Part shown: piece after piece, positions 13,601-23,530 of the stretch
Layout: every line of letters begins with the position of its first letter
Position numbering within the stretch: the stretch's first letter is position 1
NCBI GenBank assembly: GCA_035578905.1
Contig: JAQJVL010000617.1
Coordinates: 313,501 to 377,500, forward strand
Origin: Stictocephala bisonia
Lineage: Eukaryota > Arthropoda > Insecta > Hemiptera > Membracidae
Length of the DNA stretch: 64,000 bases
Reading direction: 5' to 3'
Program-made: the position numbers and the translations under genes
The notes under the pieces: model-generated
The model's input: only the letters and a program-made list of their open reading frames with translations
What the model was told of the DNA's origin: nothing
The model's database searches: none

Positions 13601-16600
13601 TTTTTTCTTTTATATGTGTCTTAAGAAATTAGGTAGATCAGCTGTAGCTAATTATGCATCGGCTGGCAACATAACTTTTTATTTGTTAAGGAAATGTCTT
13701 ACATTTTTTCAATAATAGTTAGACCTTGGTTATAAATTATAATGGTTACAAAATAATTTTATTCATTATAGTCTAAGTTGTTTAGAATGATTTTCCATAT
13801 TTAAAAAAAATTGTTACATGTGTAAATTTATATAAGGAATAAGCTAGTATTAGAATTTATTTTCTAAACATGTTTGTCTCAGTTATGAATTTAAACTTAC
13901 TGATATAAGAATACAGTTTTAATCAATTTCTATTTTGATTTTAACTACATGTATGAGTCTGACAAATTATCCATTTTTGAGTAGGATTTTTCACAGTAAA
14001 CATAATTAATAGGTTACCATGCTACATTCAATTAAATTCATAAAATCTTTATTCAAAAAAGTATATTAAATGTACAAAAATGGTGTCAATACATATGCTA
14101 CTAAACTAAATAAAAAAATACACATTTGTACATAAATATCATACCCCTATTAACTAAAAATGATGTGATACATTTAATTTAATGTTGTTAAATTGTAAAA
14201 CATTCTTCTGTCGAATGTAAAGCCAATGATAGTTGATAGTTTTTCAAAAACTTTTTTATATTTTTTAATTCTTCTTCTCTTTTTATTGCTTTAGGTAAAA
14301 GATTGTAAAATTTACTCCTAGCTATTGTTTTTGTCTTTTTAAAATATAACTGTAGTCTATGGGCTGGAATTGAAACTTGTCCTCCATTTCTCATATTGTA
14401 GTTTTGGCTATCTCCTATTGAAGGAAACTCATTGACATTTTTTGCAGTGTACAATCACTTCATAAATATAATGCTATGTACTGTCTCTACACTTTAGATT
14501 AAACATTATTCGAATGGATAATTTTTGTAAAATCATAATTCTATCAAAATTTTTCTTTTTGGTTGCACCATAGACAGACACTAATGCTGAAATTAATATT
14601 ACTTTGTATATATGCAAAATAAATCATCTTTAATGTATTCAAATCGCAAACTTTAAATATTTTGTTTAAAGCATAAAGACCTGAGGTAACTCTCTTTGCT
14701 ACTAATTTTTGAACTGGCATCATCCGCATAATGACACAATTTATTTTGCACGTTAGCATATTCTATATGCTAAAGAACTGTCATAAAATATATAAATACT
14801 TCATCTATCTACCTATCATTTTTGTTGATTTTTTCTCATTGATCATTTTTTAAATCATTATTAAATGGATGCATTATAGTTATTCTTCTTTCAAAAGATT
14901 TTAAAAATTCAATTTATTTCCAACATAAAAAAATTATTTAAAACATGTGGTTTTCACCTGATTAACGAGGTAACTAACTGTATATTTTATATTATTTACC
15001 GATTATAAATACATTTTTTTCAATTGAATTGTATTTATACCATTTCAGTTTTTATAGACAGTTTTGTATATTAGTCCCCGTCCCACGTCGTGACCCCTGG
15101 GCCAGACCCTGGAACAGCCATGTATTGAGGCGGTATGTTCAGATTATGAAGGCGTTCATTTTGCCGCAATAACAAATACTATTGAAAAAATCGATAATAC
15201 ATATGTAACACCAACAAATGTGTAAAATTTTTATTTTACAATAAACGGCACAAAGAGGGCTGTTTTTTTTTTTTTTTTGTAAAATAATTATGGCATTATA
15301 ACACTTATAGGCATAATATAACAGGTTTCAGAGGTAATTGTAAACATTTACGTTTAAATGTTTATTTTATTTATAAATTTATAACAAAGCAAACTCCTTC
15401 ATATTTTACTTCTTTTAAATAAATATTTTAAGCTTATTCAGTTTGTATATGTAATTTGGTAACATGTACAAATAGATAAAAAAATCTTATTAGTTTTAAA
15501 ATTGTAAACTTTTTGCATATTACAAATTCTAAGGCCATTGTGATTTTTGTTTGAAGTTTTTTTTTTTTAATATATTTTCATGTGTTTTATAAGATTTTAA
15601 CTAATGTCACTAAGTAAAGATAATACTGTAATAATAATGAATAATATTAACATGTTAATTTAACGCATACTGCTGTATGGGTTTATTTAATATTAGGGCC
15701 TACTGCTTATACAAATAAAATTATAAAAAATTTGTAATGTTATGTAGTTTTAATATTTTTGCATCCCATGTAGCGATAGAATTGTATTGTAAAATGTTTA
15801 GTCTGTATGTAAAATGCTACAATAGTCATTGAAAGAAGCAGACTGAGTGTGTTGTTTGCGTGGCGTATAATTAGGCCAAGTCACTGGGAGTCACGGACGC
15901 GGACTGTAATTGTATAGAATGGTATGTTTAAATCTAACTATGTTGACTTGATCAAAGAGTCTATCAAGTTCTCTTTGATAGACTTGAATCACACTTAGTT
16001 CAGATTTCTCAAGACGTGTTCAGAAAATTTTATACATTAGTGTTTTATCTCTATTTTATATCTTTAAAGGCTCATTCACACATGGCAATTTACTCCCTGC
16101 TATTTAGCATAATCAGTCTTGCGATTTAGTCGCAGAGACCTTTTGCGGTCACACATGGCAAGTAGTAGTCAGTGAGTGTCGGAGTTTGAAAGGTGCAGTG
16201 TGTTAAGAATGTCATCGGTGGTTATTAGACGAGAGAAGTTAAGTATGCTATTGTTCCTCGGTGTTAGGGAACTTTGTCAAGAACTACTAACAGCTATGAA
16301 AAACAAAAAGAAAAAGAAGTGGGTTCGGGGACGGATAGAAAGAAGGAGTAAACTAAGTGCTTTAAATGCATTAATGAAAGAACTAGCCAGCGAGGACCCT
16401 AAATTTTACTACAATATTATGTGATTGTCTTTGCCAAAGTTCGAAGAATTCCTATATTTATAACACCACTAATAAAGAAACAGGATAGGCTACATTCTGG
16501 AGGGAAGCAATTTCACTCCGAACTAAACTTCAAATTACAGTGAGATACATAGCTAGTGGCGACAGTTTTAAGTCACTGCAATACTTATTTAGAGTCCCTT

Positions 16601-19600
16601 ACAATACCAAGCTAATTTTTGTTTATGTTCTCAGTCCACCCCAGCACCTTCCTAGACTCTTTAACTTTGTTTAGTTCATTCCTATATGCATCACAAAGTT
16701 TCTGTATTTTTATCTTCAATACATCTTCCATAGATGACAAACCAAAAATTTCCAGTTCATGTTGAAGGTTTGTGAGTGCCACCTTTTAAGCATTGCGTTT
16801 TAGGTAATTTAAAGTCCCAAAATTTCTATATATATTTAGAAATTCAACTCACTGCCCCATTTCTAACTGTCCGCCATAGTTTAGTAGTAGTAAAATGTTA
16901 TGAAATAAAACACGAGACCAGCAAATTTCACTACGCATCAATGAGAGGGTGTGTGCTACTAGACTCCGGTAACTAGATCAGCTGACTCTTAAGGTTAGCT
17001 ACCAGCAAGTAGTCGCTTCAAAAGTTGGACATGTCCAACTTCTCTAGCGATTTACTCGTTGGCTACTGCTTGTCGCCGCTACTAACTATGTCACACTTGG
17101 CGAATGGTAGTCGCTACTCCAATAGCGGCGAGTAAATTCACCATGTGTGACGTGGCCTTAAGGAATACTCTTAGTAATTATTGTGTTCATAATCAAATTA
17201 AACTGTCGCTCTTAGTTATAGAATATGACGAATCTGTGGTCATAATGTAATTTGTGTGCTTTAAGCATTTTGGAAATTGTTTTCTGCCTTTTGTTGTGTT
17301 ATCTGTAGACTTCAGAAATGATAGTTCCATTGTAGTTACTACATGTTTTGCATGTAATGGTTTTTCTTTGTATTGTTAAATACATTGTTTTTGTTGTAGT
17401 ATGTTTTTATTTCTTCACATTTCTAACCACAAATTTTGGCTGTTGATTGGTAAGTCAAATATGTAGTTTTATCTTTTCACATTTTGTTACTTTACATAGT
17501 CAACAAAGTTTTAGTCTAATTTTATTTTAAATCTACTCAGATTAAACGTTTGTTAAATCTACATATTTGTTTTGGGTTTAACAAACATCAAGTTAAACGT
17601 AGATCAGTAGTTGCATGACATAATATATTCATTTTATAGATAACAATTATGAAACATCTTACTGGTCTAAAATCCTAGAGCCACCAGACCTATTTTATTT
17701 TGGGGAGTATTAATTTTTAAGCAATTAATTTACTCTGTAGTAATGAATCTATGCATTAGTTGCCTTTAATAAGTGTAAAATAATTATTTATTTCAAATTT
17801 TTTACTATAATAGTGGCCTCGCCAAGTGAAAATCACTTATCAGTGAGGTCCAATATAAACTACAATAAAGTTACAATCAAAAAAGTAACAGTGAAAATAT
17901 ATCAATAAAATATTATTAAGGTACATAATAATAACAAAACTGATCACTATTATTTAATTGGTTTCATATATTTAGATAATTTTAGTTTAATATAGAGAGG
18001 TGTGGGCTGTTTCTAGTTTTATTTCAAATTGTGGCCTGATGATAGAGAAGTTTTGGAATTAGTTTTCCTAATTGCCACAAATAAAAGCAGTTTCAACATT
18101 GCATGTAACTCTAGAAAACTTACTTATACTCTATGGGAAATGTATTTTGTGGTGGGGAGAGTGGAAAGTTTCATTTCCCTTCTTCCTGCATTCGTTCCTG
18201 TCATTCCCATAAGGCAATAACTATAACCTGTTTGCTGGATGTGTTACAAGCCAAAAATTGAATAAACGCAATATTAAATTTATTTATATTGATGTTGTTA
18301 GTATAAAAATGCAACAGCAATAATAAATTAACTAAAACAGACAAAATAAAAATATACTGACACATACCAAGTCAAATTAAGAGGGGTATCTACAACTGTT
18401 GGTGAATAAATGATGTATACCCGAGTTTTAAGGTGTTTCACTAAGACTCTAAAAGGCCTATGAAAAATCTAGACACACCATTGTTATCCTCGTTTTATTG
18501 TAAGTAATGACATATGCACTGTTAAAAATGTTTAAGTTTGTACAATTTTTATCCTGGTAGGAACAAAAGTACATAAATTATGATTTGGGTTTACTGTGCA
18601 TCAACTATACACTTTTATTACTCAAAAACCAGTTATTGTATCGCATTAAGATTTTAATATGTGGTTTAAAGGAATATTTTCTCTAACTTTTCAAATTTCA
18701 GAATTTTAATTTTTTTAACAATTCCTGAAACAACCATCAAACTCGGAGTACACATAATTTATACGCTGACAGTAATTTCCATTTTTTCCACTCTACACAG
18801 TTATTCAGACCTTTAATATGAGATTGATTTTCAGGTGCGGAAACTCAAAACATCCACATCCATGTGACTCACCACAACGTTCCATCCTCCCCCTATAGAA
18901 GTGAGTATTGATTCTTTAATACTCTTTATTAATAAATATATTCTTTAATAAATATATTAATACTTTAATATATTTATTTATCATCAACATATTTTATTTA
19001 AAACTACACCTAACCCTTTGCACACAGCGAACATGTATAGTTGCAAACTTAGTATTTGGCCATAGCACGGCAAACAGTTATAGACGAATTTGGTTATTTC
19101 GTTGCCTAGCAACGAATATATTATTAATTTTAATTTATATTCACTATGTAAAATGACAATTAGATTTGTGTGGATATATGGATAAAAAATATAAAAAGCA
19201 CAGTCTTTTTTTTTTTTTTTTTTTTTTTTTTTTAGCTGGTTAATTTACTACTGACTTTAGAGTAAAAGTTATTTTGCCACATCAAAGTTTATTTTTGGAG
19301 AAATGCTGAAGTTTTGAAACTCAAGGTTCCTTTACAACAGGTTGCCTCGTTCTCATATGGTCTATATAAGTTGAGTTGTGACGTCAGAGGGAGACCCCCA
19401 ACCATAGTGTAAGATTCAAAACCACTTACTAACTCAAAACAAAAGTATATTCAAAATTAAACAACGCAGACTCAAGTGCGAGAGTACGAATATCAGATGT
19501 TTTTCATTATTGCGGTTTTTTTTGTTTACAGTAGTGAAAGTAGAAAAATACAGCTGAGACTTCCCTATGACGTAAATGCTAACTGCGCAATACGGATGCG

Positions 19601-20061
19601 TACTTGCATGTTGTATAGGAACCTTGCTTCAAACTAACATTTACTTGAATATTTTATCTGTATTTATAACACAAAAAGAATATTTTTTTCTCAGTAATGA
19701 AATTAGCAAATGTTGCTAATTCTACTTCAAACATAATTAGGCTAAATAAAAAATTAAAATGTCAAAAAAAGTACACGACTATATTTTTAGTTAAAATTTA
19801 ACGTATGGAACTAAAATTTAAATCAGTTTACATGTGCCAATTTATTGATGTAGATATATTGTATAATTACACACTATCTTAGTTTTAGCTTCAGTGCAAT
19901 TCAGTCTACAAAGGGTTAAAATACATAATACAAATAATTTAACATCAATTTATTCTAATATTATTTTAATTACTTACATTTAACATTATTTATCTTGTTT
20001 CGTTTTAACAGAAATAAGTAAATTTGTGTTACCTGATGAATTAAAGGAAGGTCTTGAATAG
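3487..20061 (+). CDS. TAB2: TAB2/TAB3-like TAK1-binding protein, 3' part of the gene (five exons)
   Basis: The C-terminal part of a TAB2/TAB3 homologue, the adaptor that binds K63-linked polyubiquitin and activates TAK1 kinase in innate immune and stress signalling. Exons are 3487-3592, 5244-5324, 9118-9273, 18835-18900 and 20012-20061; all junctions are AG/GT and phases 1-1-1-1 agree, giving 152 codons plus stop. In order there is a short coiled coil ([13 protein letters not shown]), a linker with [13 protein letters not shown] resembling the vertebrate linker before the finger, a Gly-rich stretch, and an NZF finger with Cys spacing 2-10-2 (WTCHVCTF...[10 protein letters not shown]), the hallmark of TAB2/3. 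The last two exons add about 38 residues ([13 protein letters not shown] ... [10 protein letters not shown]) beyond the point where vertebrate TAB2 ends; I assign them from phase and splice sites only. Upstream exons (CUE domain) are not in the window. Introns hold a minisatellite, a 90-bp array and several transposons. Confidence 0.87.
4172..5153. repeat. Minisatellite, about 25 copies of a 39-bp unit
   Basis: Head-to-tail units of 39 bp (core CCCAACTTGTCACACGCTG) fill the intron between TAB2-like exons a and b. Copies differ at a few sites: T/C in the T-rich part, GTTACT versus GTTAGT or GTTGCT, and clustered variants that imply unequal exchange or local gene conversion. As 39 is divisible by three and the unit lacks stops, several frames on both strands stay open for over 300 codons (13-residue repeats); no start, splice or codon evidence suggests that they are translated. 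Confidence 0.95.
5244..5324 (+). CDS. TAB2: TAB2-like exon b (linker)
   Basis: The acceptor is TTTTAG and the donor CACA/GTGAGT, phase 1 in and out. It encodes [20 protein letters not shown] followed by PRQAVRH, similar in layout to the vertebrate segment between coiled coil and NZF (Phe/Tyr-rich helix then Pro-rich). It lies about 90 bp after the 39-bp minisatellite. Confidence 0.85.
6467..7276. repeat. Tandem array, nine copies of a 90-bp unit
   Basis: Nine units repeat at exactly 90 bp (anchor AAAACTGTGG at 6471, 6561, 6651 and on to 7191) with only a few single-base differences, so the array is young. Each unit holds an inverted repeat CTAAGGT...ACCTTAG separated by 17 bp and a junction AAGGTGAGC that looks like a splice donor. 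It lies in the TAB2-like intron between exons b and c. Confidence 0.95.
7569..7618. repeat. Poly-T tract of about 50 bases
   Basis: An uninterrupted T run in the intron. It may be the poly(A) end of a retroposed sequence on the minus strand, but no body is recognised. Confidence 0.85.
9118..9273 (+). CDS. TAB2: TAB2-like exon c (NZF zinc finger)
   Basis: The acceptor is TTGCAG; the proposed donor is ATCACAG/GTAGCC (phase 1). It encodes a Gly-rich spacer and then the NZF finger: Trp, then Cys-x2-Cys-Thr-Phe, ten residues, Cys-x2-Cys, followed by DMPRI. The Thr-Phe pair after the second Cys is the ubiquitin-contact dipeptide in NZF fingers. Reading through the donor gives 18 more codons (ending PLHPTA) and a TAG at 9327-9329. 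Confidence 0.92.
9274..9329 (+). CDS. Possible alternative C-terminus of the TAB2-like protein (retained intron)
   Basis: If the donor at 9274 is not used, the frame continues for [18 protein letters not shown] and stops at TAG 9327-9329. An AATAAA lies 79 bp further on (9408-9413), so a short transcript ending here is plausible. It would end soon after the finger, as vertebrate TAB2 does. Which end is used cannot be decided from DNA. Confidence 0.45.
9408..9413 (+). terminator. Candidate poly(A) signal for a short TAB2-like transcript
   Basis: An AATAAA hexamer stands 79 bp after the read-through stop codon of exon c. In AT-rich DNA such hexamers occur by chance, so its use is inferred from position only. 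Confidence 0.4.
10042..10687. mobile_element. Non-autonomous piggyBac-like element, 646 bp
   Basis: Perfect TTAA on both sides (10038-10041 and 10688-10691) and inverted ends CCCTCAAATGGTT / AACCATTTGAGGG. A subterminal GTCGGTTTTCTGACG and GTTGGTTTTCCGACG pair is present near the left end. No transposase; AT-rich interior. TTAA duplications and CCC...GGG ends fit piggyBac-type transposition. Confidence 0.78.
10692..12031. other. TAB2-like intron, no feature recognised
   Basis: AT-rich sequence with a T-rich tract near 10905-10930. No exon or repeat boundary was identified. Confidence 0.5.
12035..13237. mobile_element. TTA-flanked DNA transposon remnant (PIF/Harbinger-like), 1.2 kb, with nested LINE tail
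   Basis: TTA stands at 12032-12034 and 13238-13240. The inverted ends share GGCTCCTTTTTCATGAGACGG and, in reverse, GGGCCCTTTTACATGGGACGG, about 16 of 21 identical, followed by CpG-rich subterminal sequence. A 3-bp TTA duplication and these ends fit PIF/Harbinger; hAT is less likely because its duplication is 8 bp. The middle is occupied by a LINE 3' end on the minus strand. Confidence 0.55.
12216..12760 (-). mobile_element. 5'-truncated LINE, C-terminal reverse transcriptase region and 3' tail
   Basis: Read on the minus strand, it codes for the region after the reverse transcriptase: [18 protein letters not shown], then [20 protein letters not shown], then [20 protein letters not shown], typical of the C-terminus of CR1/Jockey-superfamily ORF2, and it ends with an AATAAAGATTTGTGATTGATT-like tail. 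It sits inside the TTA-flanked element. Confidence 0.75.
13241..14029. other. TAB2-like intron, no feature recognised
   Basis: AT-rich, non-coding; no exon or repeat recognised. Confidence 0.45.
14030..14760 (-). mobile_element. 5'-truncated LINE 3' end
   Basis: The minus strand reads [40 protein letters not shown] and a stop, the usual end of a CR1/Jockey-type ORF2, followed by an AATAAAGATTTTATG tail. A further upstream fragment ([20 protein letters not shown]) is in another frame. The copy is decayed. Confidence 0.75.
16176..16640 (+). pseudogene. PIF/Harbinger transposase N-terminal remnant
   Basis: The reading [20 protein letters not shown] followed by [14 protein letters not shown] matches the start of Harbinger transposases (W-V-R-x-x-x-x-R...LL.EL..ED...Y.N..). 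After the stop it continues in other frames with [10 protein letters not shown], and near 16525-16608 with [20 protein letters not shown] then YLFRVPYNT, the conserved helix before the first catalytic Asp. The DDE catalytic part is missing. At least two frame changes show that it is dead. Confidence 0.8.
16610..16878 (-). pseudogene. MADF-domain DNA-binding protein remnant of the Harbinger element
   Basis: On the minus strand the segment reads [40 protein letters not shown] and TEN, matching the second half of MADF domains (kI..L...Y..EL.K..eSK). A possible start ATG is at 16878-16876 (MADS). The first half is frameshifted. PIF/Harbinger elements encode such a protein beside the transposase. 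Confidence 0.65.
17162..18834. other. TAB2-like intron, no feature recognised
   Basis: AT-rich non-coding sequence with a fragment near 17813-17852 (CTCGCCAAGTGAAAATCACT) that looks like a LINE 3' untranslated piece. Nothing else is supported. Confidence 0.4.
18835..18900 (+). CDS. TAB2: TAB2-like exon d (C-terminal extension)
   Basis: The exon lies between TTTTCAG and GTGAGT, 66 bp, phase 1 in and out, and joins exon c without a frame change to read [20 protein letters not shown] then YR. It is markedly more GC-rich than its surroundings, as expected for coding sequence. No domain is recognised. The long intron before it (about 9.6 kb) makes the link to exon c an inference. Confidence 0.68.
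19014..19915. mobile_element. Probable piggyBac-like non-autonomous element, 902 bp
   Basis: The left end is CTAA-CCCTTTGCACAC, the right end CTACAAAGGG-TTAA, so only about 7 bp of the ends match, and one flank is TTAA while the other has one change. It interrupts the intron between TAB2-like exons d and e. It includes a T tract (19208-19233) and a short palindrome CGTTGCCTAGCAACG. Confidence 0.45.
20012..20061 (+). CDS. TAB2: TAB2-like terminal exon e
   Basis: The acceptor is GTTTTAACAG. In phase 1 it reads [16 protein letters not shown] and then TAG at 20059-20061. It lies about 100 bp after the end of a TTAA-flanked element. An AATAAA occurs near 20791; the 3' untranslated region cannot be delimited. 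Confidence 0.65.
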
Positions 20062-23000
20062 AAAATTCTATGTTTTATACATTGAAACAACCCAGAAATG
20101 TCGTAGGTTTTGGTCTAAGCGCATGCAGTAGAGTTATCTTTTTACTTGTGCAGACCACAGTGTCTGAGAAACTAGTAAAGTATTTTAAAGCAACCTCTGT
20201 TGTGTTTCAGGAGTGGTGCATAGCTGGGTTGTATGATATTACCCCTCCCTTACGCTTCAACCTTGTAAATACTTTAATCTATTTTATACTTCAATTATTA
20301 TAAGAAAATTATCTCTGACTAGAAATTTGTTGCTTAAATCAAATATGTTTTTATAATACTGAGTTACAATTAGATCTAATGTTAGACTATCATTCATGTT
20401 CCGATGTTATATTCAACAATCTGTAATTTTCGTAGTACCCTTGTAAAAAAATGTAAAGTGTATTATTTGTCCAGATTATGTTTTGACTCAGTCCAAAAGG
20501 TTTTATTTAACTTTTTGTTGGAAAATCTTGTGTACATTTTGAAAGTTATGTGCAATTTGTGTAAATTACATACTAATCATTTGATTGTATTTTGAATGTT
20601 AAGTAGTATTCTAAATTTTAATTCCTTTTTTACCACAACAAGTGTGTTTACAATCTCTGTATAAAGCGTTTTTTTATATGTAAAATTTCTAAACACTTAA
20701 CCAATAATCCTTTCATCTTTTACTCTTAGCATGCTATACGAGTAGTTATTTTTTTCTCAACAATTGACTACGATATTCCAAAAAGTGAAAAATAAATCGC
20801 ATAATACACTTTATACAAACTACTATTGTAGCAAATTTAAAATGCTTGCACCTCCAAAGACTAAGCATGTATCAATGAATTGATGTTTAACAACAGTACC
20901 TATATAGATATAGTCCTGCAAGTTTGAAATATAACATTTAGGCTTTGGATAATTAAACATTAGAAATTTGGTATAGAGATATAAAACAGCACAATTGTTC
21001 ATTTTTAAAAAGAATATAAGAGTAGCATGAAATTGGATAGTTTGTGTATGTTGTTACTGTTTCTGACCAACTTATTCTTAGAGAGCCAACCATTTAGTCT
21101 ATTGGTAAGAATATGGACCCACAGATTATTGCGGAATCAATAAACTCTGGTCTAAGTCTGAATTTGTTGAAAAGTTAGAATTTTACTCCACTCTCTAAAC
21201 CAATACTAATCACTGGCCAAAGAAATCTAGACTTAGCCAATTGTGCTTGTGTTAATGGTCATTGAGTGGATGGATTGAGTTTATTCAATACAAAAATAAA
21301 ATGCTGGTTGCTGAGTTTATAACTTATAACCACCTACCAAACAAGGATATGGTGAAAAGCAATTAACGAATCCATTATTTTCAACACAAAAGGGAACAAA
21401 TGGCTATATTAACAGTGATATGACCTTATACTTGCCTGTTCATTCCTATCGTATAGCTGTCAATTCTCATGAGTGATTAATCAATTATGAATTTTTTGTA
21501 CGTCAAACCTTTGCTAATACAAACATATACGGGCAGTGATAACATTGGATAAGTGAAAATGTCACATAATAGGGAATTTCAATAAAAACACTAATTTTTG
21601 TATAACTAAGTACTCTAATGCATCTTACTAATAATTAACACTTTAGTAAGATAATATAAACAATAGTTACTTTGTGTTATAGAACACAAAATAAAACTGG
21701 TAACAATAAGAAATACAGCATAGTAAAATTTCAGTTCATTATAATGTACAAGTTACAAAATACAGATATTTAAAAATACCTAAAATAAATTTAAAAAACC
21801 AAATGTACTAAATATATAATTTAACAATTATAAATTAACTTTATACAGATACAAAATTACTATATTATTTATTTATTTTAACAATTTTTATTACTTTTTT
21901 TAAATACTCTCTTGTCACACGGTACAGCACGTGCTAAAACTGAACGTAAGGTCGGACAGTAAGCAACAAAATTACTGTAGCTGCACATTCAAAAATACAG
22001 TAACTGACCAGTTACTTATTGCTGTATTGCATTTTTACATAATTCACGTAATACAGTACACAATCAAATTCTGTAACAAATTAACCGATTTTGTTGTATA
22101 AAAGTCAGTTCCGGTCCCGACTATTTTGGCAAATCAGACGTTTTTACGGTGGCGATTTACGAACAGGTATGTTGGTTGAAACGGAATGTCGGAAAATGAG
22201 GCTCTACTGTATCGTATAATTTCAATACCTCACATTCATGAAGTGTATTGTTACTTTCCTATACATTTTTATAAACTAAACATTTTGCTTGTTGAAAAGT
22301 ATTACTGGTTGTGGATATTTATTTACTTGCAGAATTTTACCGTAACTGCTTTTTTTTGCAACAGCAGCTAATAAACTGTTCAGCAGTTTTTCATTCAATT
22401 TCAAATTAAAAATATCTTGCAATAGAAGATGAAACTGTTCAATAAATAACTGTTAGATAATTTATATTCAAGTTTTTATATTTGATGTATTTGAACACAC
22501 CAAGAAAAGGAGGCAATATAATAAGTAGATATTTTAGGTAACAACCCGTATAATTGAATTCACTTTTGTCTTCTTAAGAAAGAAAATTTGCTATCGTACT
22601 ATGCTTGTTTATGAATAGTACCCAATTTGAAGGGTGTCTTTATTTAAAAATCTATTATTCTTTATATTTAAAACATTATAAAGTTCCTAAATACGTATTT
22701 CAATAATATTTTAATTACTGACAGCCAGAAACATGTTTTTAAGTGTAGGGGAAATGTTCAATAATTATAGAAATAAGTCCTAGAATTGATAGTCGTAGTT
22801 CATTGTTACTTGTATAGTTGTTTTGTAAAATATTTGGTTACAACAAGGAGCAGGTCTCCAGAACAACCTTGTACATAACGAATTGTGCTTTGTAGATTGG
22901 CTTAAACTACTATTAGAAAAAATTGTTAATTTTATTCAGTGCCATCTCTATAAATATTGAAAAGTCAAATAAATACATTTTTGTTTGGTTATTTTTCTAG

Positions 23001-23530
23001 TTTTAATATCCTTACAGTTTAAAGATATTTTTAAAGGGTTGTTATGTTTAAAATATTCTACATTATAACAAACAATACAGATTGCTCGTGGTAAACAGAC
23101 TGTCACCTGAAACTTCTCCGTGAGCGTTTGTATAACTAAAAAATGTATCTCATTTGATAATTTCAACAAACAATTAATTGTAATATATCAAATTCAAAAA
23201 CAATGTACTCACTTAACACAAAATCTACATAACCACTGTACAACAGAACAGATTTTCATGAATTCAGAGGAAAATTAGCTTTTGTGTCATAGATACCCAC
23301 TAAGAAAAGATTTCCTGAAACTACATTCCTAAGGGATAGAAACAGCCCATCGACTTTAATTTTTTCATAAGAATAACATTGTCCCTAATTTAGTTTGATA
23401 ATTTATTTCAAAAAGCTATCTCAAAAAACATAAACATGTTAACCTATAAAAGCTTAGCTAGTTTGGTTTTCATTGAGAAATATTTAAGGTCATTTCTACA
23501 AGTTCTCGCATGATTGCACTACTTTCCATC
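20062..23530. other. 3' flank of the TAB2-like gene; few features
   Basis: AT-rich. The first part is probably 3' untranslated sequence. A pogo/Tigger-like terminal sequence, ending ATGAGGCTCTACTG with TA after it, lies at about 22165-22209; its left partner was not found. The tRNA-like piece TTTAGTCTATTGGTAAGA near 21093 is too weak to annotate. Confidence 0.45.

Larger units (their letters stand above)
16068..17158. mobile_element. Degenerate PIF/Harbinger transposon, 1.09 kb
   Basis: The two ends match over about 40 bp in inverted orientation (both contain TCACACATGG followed by AATTTACTC and GCTATT). TAA flanks it at 16065-16067 and 17159-17161, the 3-bp duplication of PIF/Harbinger. It holds remnants of both genes of this family in convergent orientation: transposase N-terminus on + and a MADF-type DNA-binding protein on -. 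A 20-bp palindrome AAGTTGGACATGTCCAACTT lies near the right end. Confidence 0.85.

Noticed and set aside
21090..21170. Possible tRNA or SINE head
   Set aside because: Box similarity is too weak and no repeat boundary was found.
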